A stretch of 64,000 bases of DNA. It comes from Dioscorea cayenensis subsp. rotundata (taxonomy: Eukaryota; Streptophyta; Magnoliopsida; Dioscoreales; Dioscoreaceae). The position numbers and the translations under genes were made by a program. The DNA is taken from NCBI RefSeq assembly GCF_009730915.1, contig NC_052476.1:1302001-1366000 (forward strand), written 5' to 3'. Below the pieces are notes generated by a model, which was given only the letters and a program-made list of their open reading frames with translations, was not told where the DNA came from and made no database searches. Below are positions 11,263 to 29,502 of this stretch, in pieces. Position 1 is the first letter of the stretch. Each line of letters begins with the position of its first letter.

Positions 11263-12473
11263 TTAAAACCTAATTGTTTGTTCTTTTAGTAAACCATTAA
11301 GCATAATTAACAATTTTCTTTAAAAATTTATGTTTTTTATTATTTTATTTATTTTCATAATTAAAATTTAAAATGTACTTTCACTAATAAAATCGAATAC
11401 ATTGACAACCAAAAATGTTGTTTATTTGTAATGACATGCAGCTAATTTTTTTATTATTATTTTTTTTTTACTCTATTTAAGAGAAATCAGAGATATGTGC
11501 ATGCATAAAGTACAACCGCAAACTCAATAAACACTTATACCTAATAAACCAAGGTACATGCAACAAATAGCAAATATGAATGAAAATAATTCAATTGATA
11601 AGATTAAAAATCGAAAGGGATTAACAGCAAATTTCCAAAATTAGATGAATACAAATAACACGATTAATTTATTCCAATATTTTCTGGGATTATAAAGTTT
11701 ACATAGGAATTATAATACAGAGGTGATATATACATCATCCTTCCAGCCATCAATGTCAAACATAGAGACAGAGAATGAGCATCACCATTGAAAAGCAGAT
11801 GCTGCAACTGGTATTCAGTAGGGATTCCAGATTCAAGCATCAAACTTTTCAGAATTGTAAAAAAAAAAAGCACAATGTTTTTTTTGCCACGAAGTTTCTT
11901 CGCGTGTTGCTCATGTTGATCCTCGATTCCAGTGGAATTTCAGCTAACCATTCCTGTCAAACAAGTTTTAGATTTTGTTCGCAAATATAACTGGTGTATT
12001 ATTATCTATAGAGGTCACATTTATTTTGTTGTAAAAAGAAACACCATTTGTTTTATGCTAACCATTTTTCCTGCATATGAAGTTTTGTTTATGGTGGAAA
12101 GCAAGGAACCATGCCCTTGTTAGCATAAGCATCACTAGAAGTGCAGCCTATCAAACCCATAGTAAGTTATTTCAGTAATAATCATGATCATATACTGGCT
12201 GGACAAACTCAAAATATAAGCAACAAAGATCTAAAGCATCATCATATCCATATGCAAATTAACAGTTAAAATTTAGATTCTACGAAGTAGTGAAAGAAAT
12301 TTGAAGATAATTTGATTAGTAGATAAATCCTATTCCTATCTTTGTCTACAAGACAACAATCCAAGCAAATGATGTTTTCTCATTCATAATAAGATTTAGA
12401 AAGCAAAGCTTTGCTTATACTTCCTTATTCCCCCAACCCCCAAAAAAAGATTCAGTATGGGATAGGTTATTAC

Positions 12474-15400
12474 CTACTTTGAAGAAACACCAGCGAAACC
12501 ACTTTGAGGAAAATGTGACAAGACAGAGTTTCCAGAAGTAAAATCATCCAGAAAATCCAAACTAATCTCTTGCTTCACAATTTCTGCATCATCAAAAGTG
12601 CAAGCGCCACCATGTCTCATATCATTAGTTGATGACTCAATGTCATCCACCACAAACCGGCTGGGAATACAAGTACCTTTACCAGCAAAGCAGTGATTCC
12701 TCCCCACTCCCTGCTCAGGCAAGGTTCCTATCTTGGTCTCAAACACCTCCTTGTGCAAACTTGGCACAAACCCCGGCGTTTTATAAGAGAGACCAACATT
12801 TACAAGTGTGTTTTGCACCTGCCAATGATCATTACTATCTGCGTGACCGGAAGCAGATGACACTGAGGATGAAATTGATCTTGACATCAAGTATGCATTT
12901 GACATACCGGCACCCTTAATATCTTCATCGGAGATTTGTGGCATACCAACTGCTGCATTATTTGACTGCGACAAAGGATGACTATACCCCACAGCCATAC
13001 TGCTGATATTTGCGTTATAAGCTTCGCTTACACGAACAGAACTTTTTCCTGCATGATAGTTGGCCAATGTTCCGGATTGGGACCCTGCACTGTTTGAATT
13101 CACAGGAATAGGAATGCTCCCAACCTGGAAATTGTTCATTGGCTGTGAAGGTACAACCAAACAGGAAGGTTGCACATTAATTGCATGCTGAGGTTTTGAT
13201 TGCACAGGAAGCGGTAATTGCTGGGGTATTTGTAACATAATATTACCATTTCGGACGCTGCTCATGGCTTCAAGATTGCTAGCACAACCTGAGATGTCAG
13301 ATTGATTAATAGGCCAAGCTGGAAAACTAGGGGATGTATCCTCAAAAGATATGCTGGGGTGAGGGTGCTGGTTAGATGAGTTAGATTGGCATTTAAATAT
13401 AGGCTGTCCAACCGGTACTTTGTGTTCAAAAGGAATGTACTTTGGTCCTTCTGAAGATTGTAGAAAAACGGATTGGTCAATTGGAGGCATCACTAAGCTC
13501 TCAGAAGGGCGGCCCATGAGCTCTGCACGAAAAGCAGCCAGAGTTTGTGGAGGAATTTGCCCTGCAGCAGTCAGCACTGGAAACTCAAGTCTGCCTAATG
13601 AACCTACATTTGAATTTGGTTCTAGGGTTGAACAGAAAGAACTTGGGTGAGTCACCCCGCTTAATCTCTTGAGATACAATCTGAACTTCTGCACATCATT
13701 ACAAAATCATTGAAAAATAAGATCCTTACAGAAAAAGCAAATGAAGAAGTTAAAAGCAATAAGAGTAAAGATGTTAAAAGCAATGAAACTAGAGATAAAG
13801 ACAAACAATATATTACGCATGCTTATCAGTAAATCTATGAGAAGATCAAAATCTGGTCACATCAGCGAAGAGGAACAAATAGTAGAACATGGCATTTAGC
13901 AAACAAGTAACAGACTAAGCATAGGACATAAAACTTGAGCAACAACACTAATGCAATAACCATGAACAACATTCCAGATACAATTCATATTAGCAGCATA
14001 TGCATCAGTGGTGAAAATACAAATGGTTTAATGCATAACTCAACAAACAGTTGAAGAACTGCAAAGGCATGTATTCACAAGATATGATAAAATGTGTAAA
14101 AAGTAAAGTCACTTGAAAGAATCATAAGGAAAAAATGAGGGAAATTAGAATTATTATAAGCCTCAAAAGAAAAGCATATATATTTTATATAATTTGGAAT
14201 TATACCTGTAAATGGCTCGCAACATTTTCCCTGGTTAGACCAGGGACATTCATCAGTTCAAGAATTCTCTTAGGAACAGCCTCTGCAAACAAGTAAGAAA
14301 ATATATCCATCATGTAGGTACAGTCACAGCAACTGTTATTCATGTGCTCTCCTACAAAAAGGGCACAGTTTACATGTATAAGCAATTATAAAACAGTTTA
14401 GAGGTGAGAAAGTCATACTATCAATGCCAAGTTGGTTCACAGCATTGACAAATTGTTGATGGAGTTCCACTGACCAAACTACTCGTGGTTTTTTGGATGA
14501 GGATGGATCTTCACTATCCAATTCTCCATCATCATCATCTCTAGCATCTCTTTTCTTCTTTTGAGATTTCAGAGTACTATCAGTTCCATCATTCACTGAT
14601 GAAGTATATTCAGCTTCATCTATTACTCGTCTCTGGTGCTCAGGATCTTCTGAGCTACATAAATTTTCCAATTCCTTGTTCTCATTCCATTTTTTCCTGA
14701 CAACATGCTGCCAAATATTCTTTAACTCTTCCATGCGTACAGGTTTAATCAAATAATCACAAGCCCCATGTTTTATTCCTTTCATCACTGCATTAGTGCT
14801 CCCATCAGCAGACATCACTGTGTATGGAAAACCATGAACAAACCATTCTCAAAACCTTTTCAGGGTACAAAAAAGCATTAGTACAAAGGATTTTACTCAC
14901 TTATAACAGGAAGATCCATTTCAAGACCAACAAGTTCAAGTAGCTTAAATCCATCCATGTCAGGCATATAAACATCACTAATCACCACATCAAAACCATC
15001 AAAACCATCCTTCCTTTCCCTGAGAAGAGATAAAGCCTTCGAAGCCCGAGTACAAATTGTGACTGCAAGATTAAAAATCTCCATTGTAATCAACAGGACA
15101 TAAACAGAACACGCTACTTTCAGTTGAAAATGAAATCAGATGTGGATCAATCAAAAGCCAAGGTCTTGAAAGGAATCCAGAACCAAAAATACCAAATTCA
15201 ACATTAAATCAACAGTAAGCACACTAAAGAATCTAACTTTCAAGATTAGTCTCAGTGATTTATCACCAATAACTACCAAACTAACTAAAATCCAACATAA
15301 TTCAATATCAAAATCTCAAAGAACATCAACAAGATCATCACGAGCACCTCACCTCGATATGAGCATTTATGAAGCATCTGCTCAAGGATTCTCAGGCAAG

Positions 15401-15479
15401 TAACATCATCATCCACCACAAGAACTCTTAACCCCGCCGGGAACTGATCACCACCACTCCCCATCCCGGGCTTCATCAT
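12474..15479 (-). CDS. Type-B two-component response regulator (ARR family)
   Basis: There are five exons: 15479-15353, 15062-14901, 14817-14419, 14282-14206 and 13688-12474, 1980 nt, 659 aa, with every phase closing. Type-B ARRs are nuclear transcription factors at the end of the cytokinin phosphorelay. The receiver domain covers about residues 17-135, with acid-pocket Asp 23-25 (VVDDD), phospho-acceptor Asp72 (ISDVYMP) and Lys121 (LIKPVR). A basic and acidic linker (QKKKRD) follows. The GARP/Myb-like DNA-binding domain covers about 205-265 (KPRVVWS through [13 protein letters not shown]). The long Q/S/N-rich tail fits an activation domain, ending in a short acidic segment (LDFLDDF). I start at the MM pair at 15479; the second Met at 15476 is also possible. 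All receiver residues are intact. Confidence 0.95.
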
Positions 15480-16060
15480 CCTCACCAAAACCACAAGAAA
15501 ACCCTAAAACAACAACCAAATCCACTCATCCGCCACTCATCCAGCTCCTCCAATGAACCTCCACCAAAATCCTCCCAGATTTACAGCCAAAATCCAGAGG
15601 AAAGAGCGAGATCTAGGTCAGCGAGCGCCGAGAGAAGCGAAGAAGAGATCGAGAGATCGAGAGAGAGAAAGAGAAAGAAGAGAATGAAGGGTTGGGGTCT
15701 AGTGTTTCAATCGGAACAGCAAGGACACCGTACGATCACAGCGGTAAAGCACGAATATCGAGGCAAAATTAACGGCTGGGATTCAACGAAACCGATTAAG
15801 TACCAAGTCGCCAGACGGCGATAGAATTGAAGCTTGGAGACGAACTGTTTACACCGACCGCTAGATGGGACTAGAGACCTGTGACGTGCACGTGGGTTTG
15901 TCCTATTGGTTGGGTCGTTTTTGTGGTCGGCAAATAAGAGTGTTGTTTTGATTAAAGGGTGGGTCCCGCGGAGTGGCCGAGCGTGCGGGATGGGGCCCAA
16001 TTCTTAATGGGCCAATTTGGAATTCGCTTTTGTGGCTTTTGGACCATCTTCGTCTTTGTC
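15480..16060 (-). promoter_or_regulatory. ARR leader and promoter
   Basis: A GA-rich tract at about 15595-15690 reads CT-rich in the sense direction, typical of a plant leader. Upstream are GGGCC-type elements (tggggcccaat near 15991 and atgggccaat near 16007), which match site II/TCP-type motifs common in housekeeping promoters. No ORF is supported. The assignment is by position and motif only. Confidence 0.45.
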
Positions 16061-16497
16061 TGTACTCTGTACTCACTGTTTATAAAATTATTATTATAAG
16101 TTCATTTTGTTTATTTATTTAGTTAATCCAGTCCAAATTATTATTATTATTATTATTATATTTCAATAAAATTAAATCCTAATTTTATTGAAATATATAT
16201 ATATATATATATATACACGCAAATGACTTTCACTGATTGGTGGCGTATCTTTTTTTATTCTAGTCTGGATTAACTGGTGCTTTACTTCTAGTAACCCAGG
16301 TTTTTTCTGTTTGTACTGTTCACTAAGAATGCTTATACATTGTTGTTGGATAATGATCAAACAACTATTTTAATATTATTTGACAATGTTTAATATTGTT
16401 TATGATTATTATGTATCACGGAGTATTATACAACGCTTTTTGGTATTGTTTAATACTGTTTATAAATAGATCGTATCTAAATCCAGTATATATTATG

Positions 16498-16534
<37 letters not shown>

Positions 16535-18830
16535 ATAACCATTTTATAAACATAAGTAATCTTTTGTGAGCTATATGTATTAAAGTGTCCATAATGTTTT
16601 TTATTAAAGAATATAATTGAAAGAAAGATATGTCCAAACTATTATTTTGTTGTTATTATTAGTTCATTATAAACTAGATGAAATATTTAAAAATTTAATA
16701 TAATTATTAAAGAAGCCCTTATAAATAATCGCAGATAGCGACAAGATTAGGCATAAAGTTTTTAATCTCTATAAAGAATTTTGAAGATATATATTAATTA
16801 ATGTTTATATGGGTGGCATGATTTGCATGCCAATAATATCAGTATATAATATTCATTGGTATTTTATAAGCATTAGTGTGTGCATGAATTTTATTCTAGA
16901 TGCCAATACTTATTAGTATTTTATTAACAGATTTGAAGAATTATTTCAATATATATATATTTTTATATATATTATAGCCTCGCTTTTTATTTCTTTATTC
17001 ATGTACTCGTACATAATCTTATTTATTATTGAAATCATGGTTTAGAGAATAACTAAATTTCTATTATGGAAATATATATATATATATTAATCATTCACAA
17101 GTGACAAGTATAACTATTGGCAAAAAGAGTTAGGGCAATAAAAAAAAACTTTATGATTTCCATGATTAATTAAAAAAAACATGTGATTTATTTTTATATT
17201 TACATAAAAAACAATCTCTTCCTCCTTTGTTTGTCTCATTTTGTAGTTTTTATTAGTATTTTTAGTTTGTCCATTTAGAATTTTTCAAAATTTACCATTT
17301 ATATTTAATGCACTTCAATAACTTCCAATAAATCATATTTAATTATAAATTCAATTAATTTATATATAATTTTTTATAAATTTTAGATTACCAATTAACT
17401 TCAATTGACTTTCTTAATTTATATAAATTAGTTAAAATAGGCAAATAAAAAAGACGGGAGAAAACAGTTAATAAAAAAACCATGAACGATTTTAATCCTG
17501 CTTATAAGTTGAATTAATAAAATCACCCTTCCTACATAAACAAAAATTAGCACTATTAATAGTTTTTTTTCCAAAAAAAAATGTTTTGTCCTTTATTAAT
17601 AAATTATATAAAAAAATTCGTTTAATTTAAATAAAAATGGAAATATTGAATGGGCTTAAATTTATAAAGGCCCAAAAAGTCTCACAAGGCCCAAACCAAA
17701 AGCTTTTTTATAGAACTATCCTGAAGAAGAATATCCCCACTTGTCGGTGCGGCGGAAAAAGATATTTTTCATAATGAGTACGGATCACGAGGCAAAAATA
17801 TCCCAACATTCTGATGACGTGGCAAGAGATGAGTGGATCAAACACTCACACAAAAATAGATATTTGTGCGCACTCATCTGATGCACTATACTCATTTTTT
17901 TTTAACGGTTTGTGAAAAAGTCGGCTAGAATTGACCTCGCTTTCACATTTAATTACTAAACTGCCACCCCACTTCATGCTCTGACAAACCTGTCAAATAT
18001 GTAAATATGAATTAAATATATTTAATAAATATGCCAAAAATTTAAATTCAATCTATTTAATAATTACGTCAAAAATCTAAATCTATTAATCTCTATGTAT
18101 ATATACACCATGATTCAAGGTGTATATATGTATATATATAACAATTCCTATCACACTCCCTCATGTTTCAATAAACATATCTCTCATTGTGAAAATGGTA
18201 ATTGTCCATTTCCAACATTGTTTTAATCAAGCTTTGTGTACTACAGACGCATGTGTCTCTACCTGTCAATTTTGATAAGCATCTAATAAAATATTTCGAC
18301 TTCCAACTCACTCTTTGCACGGCCAATATAGATGTCTTCACTGATAGCTATAAAAATACACATATTTATATATAATTAAGTGGATGTATACATTCACACT
18401 TTTATATTTATAGACGCAGCATAAATTACAAATTCAAAAAAAATTTATAATTTTGGAAGATCTAATGTGAAATAAAAATTATTCTTGTGAAAAAAACTAT
18501 AGAACTATAAAAATTACTGTAAAATTTTAAATTAAAAAAGTTAAAAATCTAAGAAAGCGAACAAAATACTACGGATAAAAACCACTAGTTATTTAAATTT
18601 AAAAATTAATAATAATTTAAATTTTGATAACCACTACTAGTTATTGATGTCAATAAATATTTAAATTGATTCAAAAACTCATCTCAACATCACCAATTTA
18701 ACCTCATTCTAACTCAACGAAATAAAATAAAACAACCAAAAAAAATAATTTGTAAAAAATGATGATAATAATAATTAATTAATTAATTAATTATTATTAT
18801 TAAATTGTTTCAAGTTTTAAGTGAAAGGGG
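16061..18830. other. AT-rich spacer, no gene seen
   Basis: The sequence is strongly AT-rich with (TTA)n, (AT)n at 16193-16215 and 16500-16530, and short TA-rich hairpins such as the inverted pair around 18094-18138 (tatatacacc / ggtgtatata). I see no coding region longer than chance and no element with recognisable ends. Confidence 0.6.
16500..16530. repeat. (AT)n microsatellite
   Basis: A run of about 15 AT units in the spacer. A second, shorter one is at 16193-16215. Confidence 0.9.
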
Positions 18831-22713
<3,883 letters not shown>

Positions 22714-23157
22714 TGAAGAATTTTGCTGTTAATGTGAAGTATCTTGGTTTTGTTTCTTCTTTGCTCGAAGTTTGTAGGTATGTATGTTTGTGTTTACTGT
22801 TTTTCTTGATGAAGTTGAGCAAATTGCAATCTGAAATTTGGAATAGCATAAATCACAATCATAGGAATTATAGGATTTGTTTTCCGGTTTTATTTATAAC
22901 TGCAGCACAAGTATCATGAGGAAAATTTAGAAATATAATTAGCTGTAACAAAGTCTTATTTTCATTGATTCCAACTCAAGGAAAAATATAATCCCGAGTC
23001 AATTAATACACACTGCAAAACAAATGTAGTTCGTATACTGAATCGGGCACTACTAGTGAGCTAGTGCGCCCGGGAAAAAAATAGATGAATAAGCTCTCCG
23101 CAAACTCTTACTGCCTCGAATTTGTTTCTTCTCATACTCAAAAAAACACTGGTGTTA
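22714..23157. other. Convergent 3' ends of ZTL and dynamin genes
   Basis: This 444-base gap between two stop codons must hold both 3' UTRs. AT-rich poly(A)-signal-like words occur on both strands. No other feature was seen. Confidence 0.6.
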
Positions 23158-26100
23158 TCACTTCCATGCAACGGAGTCGATTTCATCTCTAGCAGATTTG
23201 TACAATTCTAAACGCTTAGCTATGCCATTCCTTTTGTCCATTAAAGTAGGATCTTCGTCCAACATAGCGCCAAGTTGCTTCTTCTGCAACATGGTTGTGA
23301 AAACCTGGGATTAATCATCTCCCTTTGATTGCAAAACTAAGTCATAAAACAAGACCGAAAATGGAATACCTCTCGTTGACCAACTTGGCTGTAGAAATAA
23401 TTAAGCAATGATCTTTTGGCTTCTCTAACTTGACAGTAAACAATGGCCTTTGGAATGGTGAGCCTCAATGTCTCGCATACCATACCGACATAAGCCGATA
23501 CATTTGAACCTTTAGAAAAAGTAATACGATGTCAATCTAATAAGCCTATAGAATCATTAGAAGCTGCACAAAGCAAATTTGATACTGATATTGTCTCATA
23601 AAGGTATGAAACATCTAATACCTATTCTCCTGAGGTGGCCATCAGCATATCTGTCTGTGGTGGGAGTTGGGTTGTTTGTTCCTTTCTCAGGTTCAAGAGG
23701 AAGTTTTCGGAAGAATTCAACTGTGAGATAACTAGATTCCATTTCCACTAACCGAAGAACTGTTTTCCGGCTATCATCGCGGAATCTTTCCAAGGCTTCA
23801 TTTGCTGCAGCTGCTATGTCAGCTTGAAGAGTCGGAAACCGCTTTAATTCCTATTACATACAATAAGGGTTCTTCAGAAGTAGGAAATGCATGTAACATT
23901 TACAGTCATAGCTTAGTTCAAAGCAGATACTATAGATGACTTTAGGTAATAAAACAAATACATAGAATCAAAATCCTTATCCAAATGCAAAGTTGTTGGC
24001 TGATTGGATAGCTTTTGTAAAGATTAATGTAGAAATGGTCATTATCCACTGGAATAGATAATAAGACTTATACAAGAAGTAATCATGGTGGGTTGATTGA
24101 TCTTTGAAATTCTCTTTTTGAGGAAAATGGCAGTCCTTATCCTTAGAAAAGGTGATGGAGAATAGCATCATGACCACAATCATTTAATAGTGACATTGGA
24201 GGTTGGGCCAGATGGAATCAGATCCTAAATCATATGATCTTTTGCAATAAGAATATAATAATAAGCTAGGAAAAATAGGAAGTATGAATACTATGAAACC
24301 AATAACCTATGACTTAAAAGGCTTACATAAGCCTAGTGGATTAAATTAGCTAAATATGCATTGAAGTTCTCTGTCATGTATTACATATAGAACCTTGAAA
24401 TTAAGGTTCCAATATCAACAAAATCACTTCCATGCAAAGCATATAAGTAACAATATTTTTAGAGTAGCTAACCTCAGTTTCGGTGATAGACTTCCGAACG
24501 AGTTCCTTCAAGACAAAGTGCACCTGAGAAATATCATCACTCCATTTGCATTAGGTGGAGAAATAGTATTTGCGAATCCAATTTAATGTAACTACAGTAA
24601 TAAACCAAGTTGATGAGAATGGATAAGAGAAACAAGATGCCTTTATTCAGGAAAGATAGATGAATTCCAATTCTCAATAATCCCAAGAAATCCGAGAGTG
24701 CAATGGTAAGGTTGACAGAAATGATGATTACACCATAGAAAAGGCAAGCCAAATGTTCCTAGCCTAAATATATTTATTTTGATGAAGATGCTTAATATGC
24801 TGATCTCATGCACACTTTGAGGTCATGAAAGAAAAGTGAAGAAAATAAAATATTAGAGACAAGAAATAGTGGTTTTACTGCATCAACCGAGGCTTCAGCA
24901 GGTCCTTTGAAAAAGCCTAGGGAACCATCTATAAGCCTTCTATATCCTTGTTCGGGTGCGATCAGATGCGGCTGATAACCGTCTGCTTCAGAAACAACTC
25001 TCCGGACATTTTGTAAGGAGAGATGCTTATCAAAGGGGAGCTTTTTCAAAGCAGCCGGAAGTTGATTGTCAAATACACCATATATGCGGTCTCCACCTGG
25101 TCGCCTGAGAAAATGTAGTTATAAGAATTTTGAACTCAAGAAAGATACAGTGTTTACAAAAACTGTGCATAAATTACGACAGTGGCCTTCTTAATATACA
25201 TTGGAATTGAGTGCATGTGAACTATCATAAGGACATCATTGATGTACAACGATTGAGCGATCCTTCAGTACATATATAAGAATCTCACTCAAAGTGATTA
25301 CAATGAAAATCAATAGGATGGAAGACCAAGATATTGCTAATTGTGAATGCCTATATATTAGAGTAAGTAATATTCTCACATCGATTAATTTGTTAAATAT
25401 GTATCTAAATATATAAATATGTCATTTATCTATTAGCTTAAATTTTGACATTGAATCAGACTTGAATAATATGTTTAGTTTGCATTTACCGCTATCTTGG
25501 TTATTAGAAAAATTCTTGTGTACCATCATGATCAAAGACATTGCAATTCAACTAACCATGAATTTCCAACACTAGCTTGTTTGTATCAAGCTTAATAAGT
25601 ATAACTTCCATACTACAAAAATGTTAAAGAAATTTTACCCCCCATCCAAGTGTTCTTTAAATACACGATCAAATGCACGACACATCTCAAGTATTGTGTA
25701 AAGTTGTGCCTGTTGGTAGAAAACACCGGCGATGGTTATTAATAATTGTGGGAAAGAGCAAGTATATGTTAAGTTTTTCAATTTACCCCTGCATCAACTC
25801 CAATGGGTCTTCCCAATCGATCCAGCTCCGCCTCAAGTTCACTAATTGTTTTATTAATCAAAGCAATAATGCTTGGTATGCGTGATCTGATCACACTCTC
25901 CAAATGCTGAATAGATAGGGAGAAGAAGATGATTAAGATCCAACAATTTAGATTAAAGAAAAGGAAAAAAAGTAAAGTAAAGAGAAGCAAAAACAGAAGA
26001 ACCTGAGATAGAAGCTTAGCCAAGTATTCAGAACCCATTTTGTGTGCCAAATGTCCATAATCAGGGCTAGTTGCAAAGTACTCCTGCTCTTTACGTCGAG

Positions 26101-28501
26101 CATCTATCATGTCGACATTCTTGTTTATATCGGCTTGTGAGCGATTGACGATTCCAACCCAAGGATGTTGTAATCGATAAGCTCTTCCTTCAAGTACCTG
26201 TAACACAAAAAGGCAATCCATGAGTTTTATCATCAGATATGGTATTCAGAGGGTCAGAAGACCGAAGAAAACAATTTGGAACATTTGCAAATTGATATGA
26301 ATGAGATGCAGCGTACGTCGAGAGCATTGGTACCCTTGTCCATCAAATCCAGCTTTGTTAGAACTCCAAATGTTCTCTCACCTGGAAAATTTCAAGGGAT
26401 AAAAATGTTAAGTCAATTGGTGAACAGAATCATTACAATCTATCATAACAGATGTATCAACCAAATCTCTGCCATAAATTGCAAATAGAGTCAATTATAA
26501 TGCTTTGCAAGATCACTATGGTGATTTCTCCTACCTGAAGGATCAACTTCTCTCGCTAACTTTATAGCATCTGAAGTAGCGATATCTTGATTCGCGGGAG
26601 AAATTGCCAGTATGATACAATTGGGCTACAAATTAAACAAGTGGAGTTGTAACTCATGAGAGGATCTAAGAAAAGCTTGCAACATGGTGTATAATATCAT
26701 ACAAGTATGAAAACAATAGTTTAAAGATGTGAATAAATATGTACGGTAAAGAAGTTACTAAACTCCAAAATTAAGAGAACAATGTACTATCGACAGATTA
26801 AATGTTGAAGGAGCAAAAGAATAAATAAGGTAAATCTTTAGATTAGAGAACAGTGATAACATTTTGAATTCCATGATAGAACAAAGGAACAGAAGAGCAC
26901 AAATATTAAAGATACATTACCTTTTCAACATACGACCGCACCATATTATCAATATCTTCAACAATGCTGTCAGGTTGTCCCTCTGACACAAAAATAATCA
27001 ATTACATATAACTAAAAATCTGAACCTTTCATGATCTGGACAGATAACCGTGTGTTTTCGTGAATGCTTACCTACTGCAACCTTTGTCATTCCCGGAAGA
27101 TCGATGAGTGTTAAGTTTACAACTGCCAAATATAGCAATAAATCAAGTGAATCAAACTTGCATTTGCAATTGTCAACAATGAATAAATCATACATGTAAG
27201 TGTAACCCAGAGAAAACATTCATAGAAAGGAAACTGACTAACCGTGTGGAGAGTAAATGCTCAAGTGAATTGGAACATTGGATATCTGTTTTGATTTCCC
27301 AGTTATGCGATCAGTTTCATCCGAAATCTCTCTTCTGACAGAAGCTGGATGAGTACAAGATTCAAATCGTAACATCAATATACAGGGATCAATATGAGAA
27401 GTTGGGAAAGGTAAAAAGAAGAAGAAAAAAAAACATAGGAATAATTCAGATCAATCCTTTTAAGCATATGATCAGAACTTCCGATCATCTTGGGTCTGTA
27501 CTAAACCATATTTCTGACATATGACAAAGCACATTGGCCTTTAAATTTTCCAAAAATAGGTTCATAATAATCATTTTATACATTTCCAATAACAACTTGC
27601 AGTGATCTATGTTTCATATATTAGTCTTCCCAGAGACCAACGCCCCATAATTTCACTTTCCATCTATATATGATGCAAAATGCCATACAGAAATGTGAAA
27701 TATCCAACCATCTTTCCATCAGATTCAATGAGTTTCCTACAAAAACTAGTATTAGATCCAAAACTCTAGCTAACAGCCATTTTGAGATTTCAGCTCTACT
27801 GTGAATACCATGACAACCAAATCACACAAACATCTGCAGAAATAAACAAGTACATTGTGCATCACTATTATAAAATTTAAAATCAGCTGGATCTCAATGG
27901 GAATATGAAAAAAAAAATCCAGTCTTTCAATCAGATCCAGCACAAAATTTCATTGCTAGCAAAAATCATAAGAAGATCAGATGAGAAAGTGGCAAGAATC
28001 TCTAACCAAAGTCAGCGAATTTCTTCCTGGGCGCATGAAGAAACTCTGCATACTCTGCTTGCCCACGGTCCAGCTTATGCAGCTGGAGCACCAATGGCCT
28101 CCTCGTCACAATTCCTTAATCCCAGATAAAAGATCCAAATCAATCATTTTTTTTTTTTAAAAAGAAAAATCTATTCCAAGAGAGACAGATCCGATCGGGC
28201 AATCGATTACCAGAACCGCGAGGGAGGAAATCCCTGCCAACGATGCTCTCCAGCACCGACGACTTCCCGGAGCTCTAAGATTACACTAAAACCATCAAAA
28301 AAGGGGGAAATCCAAGACCCAAAAGGCTAAGAGACATTGGGATTCAGAGATTCAGAGAAAGAGGCAAACCTGGCCTCCGACGACGGCGACAGAGGGAAGG
28401 GCTTCCCAAAGGGAGGATCCCTCGCCGCCATGGTCTCCGAGGACGGTGCATGCCCTCTGGATTCGATTGACGAGGCCTATCAAGCTCTCCATCGTCGCCA
28501 T
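23158..28501 (-). CDS. Dynamin-related protein 1 (DRP1C-like)
   Basis: There are 16 exons: 28501-28370, 28274-28211, 28114-28007, 27344-27243, 27122-27072, 26982-26921, 26625-26535, 26381-26317, 26197-26003, 25906-25787, 25709-25639, 25104-24879, 24523-24473, 23850-23622, 23509-23370 and 23283-23158. The total is 1833 nt, 610 aa, no frame error. DRP1 GTPases pinch membranes in clathrin endocytosis and build the cell plate. The P-loop GGQSSGKS is at residues 42-49, the RGSGIVTRRP switch follows, DLPG is at 143-146 and TKLD at 212-215. The middle domain includes [13 protein letters not shown], and the GED ends in VAWK. No PH domain is seen, as in DRP1. [19 protein letters not shown]-type residues favour DRP1C over DRP1A. 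The DLPG region has Met where Leu is usual (LPGMTKV), a conservative change. Confidence 0.95.
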
Positions 28502-29494
28502 TTTTGGATCTCGAGAGAGCGAGAGACACCAAATGGAGGGAGGTCGTCGAAATAAAACTATAAAAACGGTATATGCACTTTTGCAGTTATACCCCTCGAA
28601 CTTTCCATAATTTCTTGGGAGTGAGTATTTTATACATCATGGTTTTTTTTTTAAATGTATTATTTAATACCTTGTAAAATTCTGAAATTATAAAAATGGC
28701 CGTTTATAGTTAGTTATATGTTTCCCTTTTGGTGATTGGTTCTTTTTTTCTTCGTATCCGTTAGTAAAATTGGAATTTTTAAGCCTTAAAAATAATATTA
28801 ATCTAGAAGGGCTTTTTTGGTAAAATACAATACAATAAAAAAGTACCTGAAATGGGTAAAGGCATAAAAATATAAGATGAATAATCATAATTTTAATTTA
28901 TTTTATTTGCATATTTTATTATTGTTATTATTATTATTATTTTTTTCATACATGTCCCAATAAAAATCCGATAAAGAAAATAGCACACCTGTCCGCTGTC
29001 TTTTCATCTGTCTCATTTTTAAAATTTTTAATTCTTTTTACTTATTTATTTAAAAAATTTATGAAACATTGAAATATTAATTTTTTTAAATTTATTTTTA
29101 TATGTTTTTTCATGACTTCTAATAAATTTAAATTATATTCAACTACATATTTTATTAAATAAAAATTTTAAATAAAAAAAATTTTAAAAATATTAATATA
29201 TTTTTTTATGAATTTAAATTACTAATCAACTTTAACCAACTTTCTTAATCAATATAAATTAATTAAAATAAACAAATTAAAAAAATGGAATGAGTAAATT
29301 TTTACCACTCCCATAAACTGGATGCTTGAGACAATAAAATTCCAAGGCTGGAGGACAAAATATCTTTTATAATAAATTTGTCAGTAACTAACGATACCTT
29401 TCCTGGTGCGCAAGACATCACAGGCTGCCAAATGGAAAGGAGGTACATGTAAATGAAATAGGCAACAATGCCATAAATCAAATAATACTAACAA
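28502..29494. other. AT-rich spacer upstream of the dynamin gene
   Basis: The first 100 bases probably hold the DRP1 leader (short GA-rich segment at 28512-28530) and promoter. The remainder is T/A-rich with poly-T and (TTA)n. No ORF is supported. Confidence 0.5.
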
Positions 29495-29502
29495 GATAAA
29501 AG
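29495..29502. repeat. Left target-site duplication of hAT element
   Basis: GATAAAAG directly precedes the left terminal inverted repeat and is repeated at 30389-30396. Confidence 0.8.

Larger units (their letters stand above)
9006..12473. other. AT-rich intergenic spacer with repeat remnants
   Basis: This is the spacer between TBL (upstream side) and the ARR 3' end. It holds two related segments (about 9050-9125 and 9795-9873), a hairpin MITE (about 10435-10690) and a possible MITE end (about 11100-11262). The stretch from about 11700 to 12473 probably includes ARR 3' UTR. No conserved coding region was seen. Confidence 0.5.
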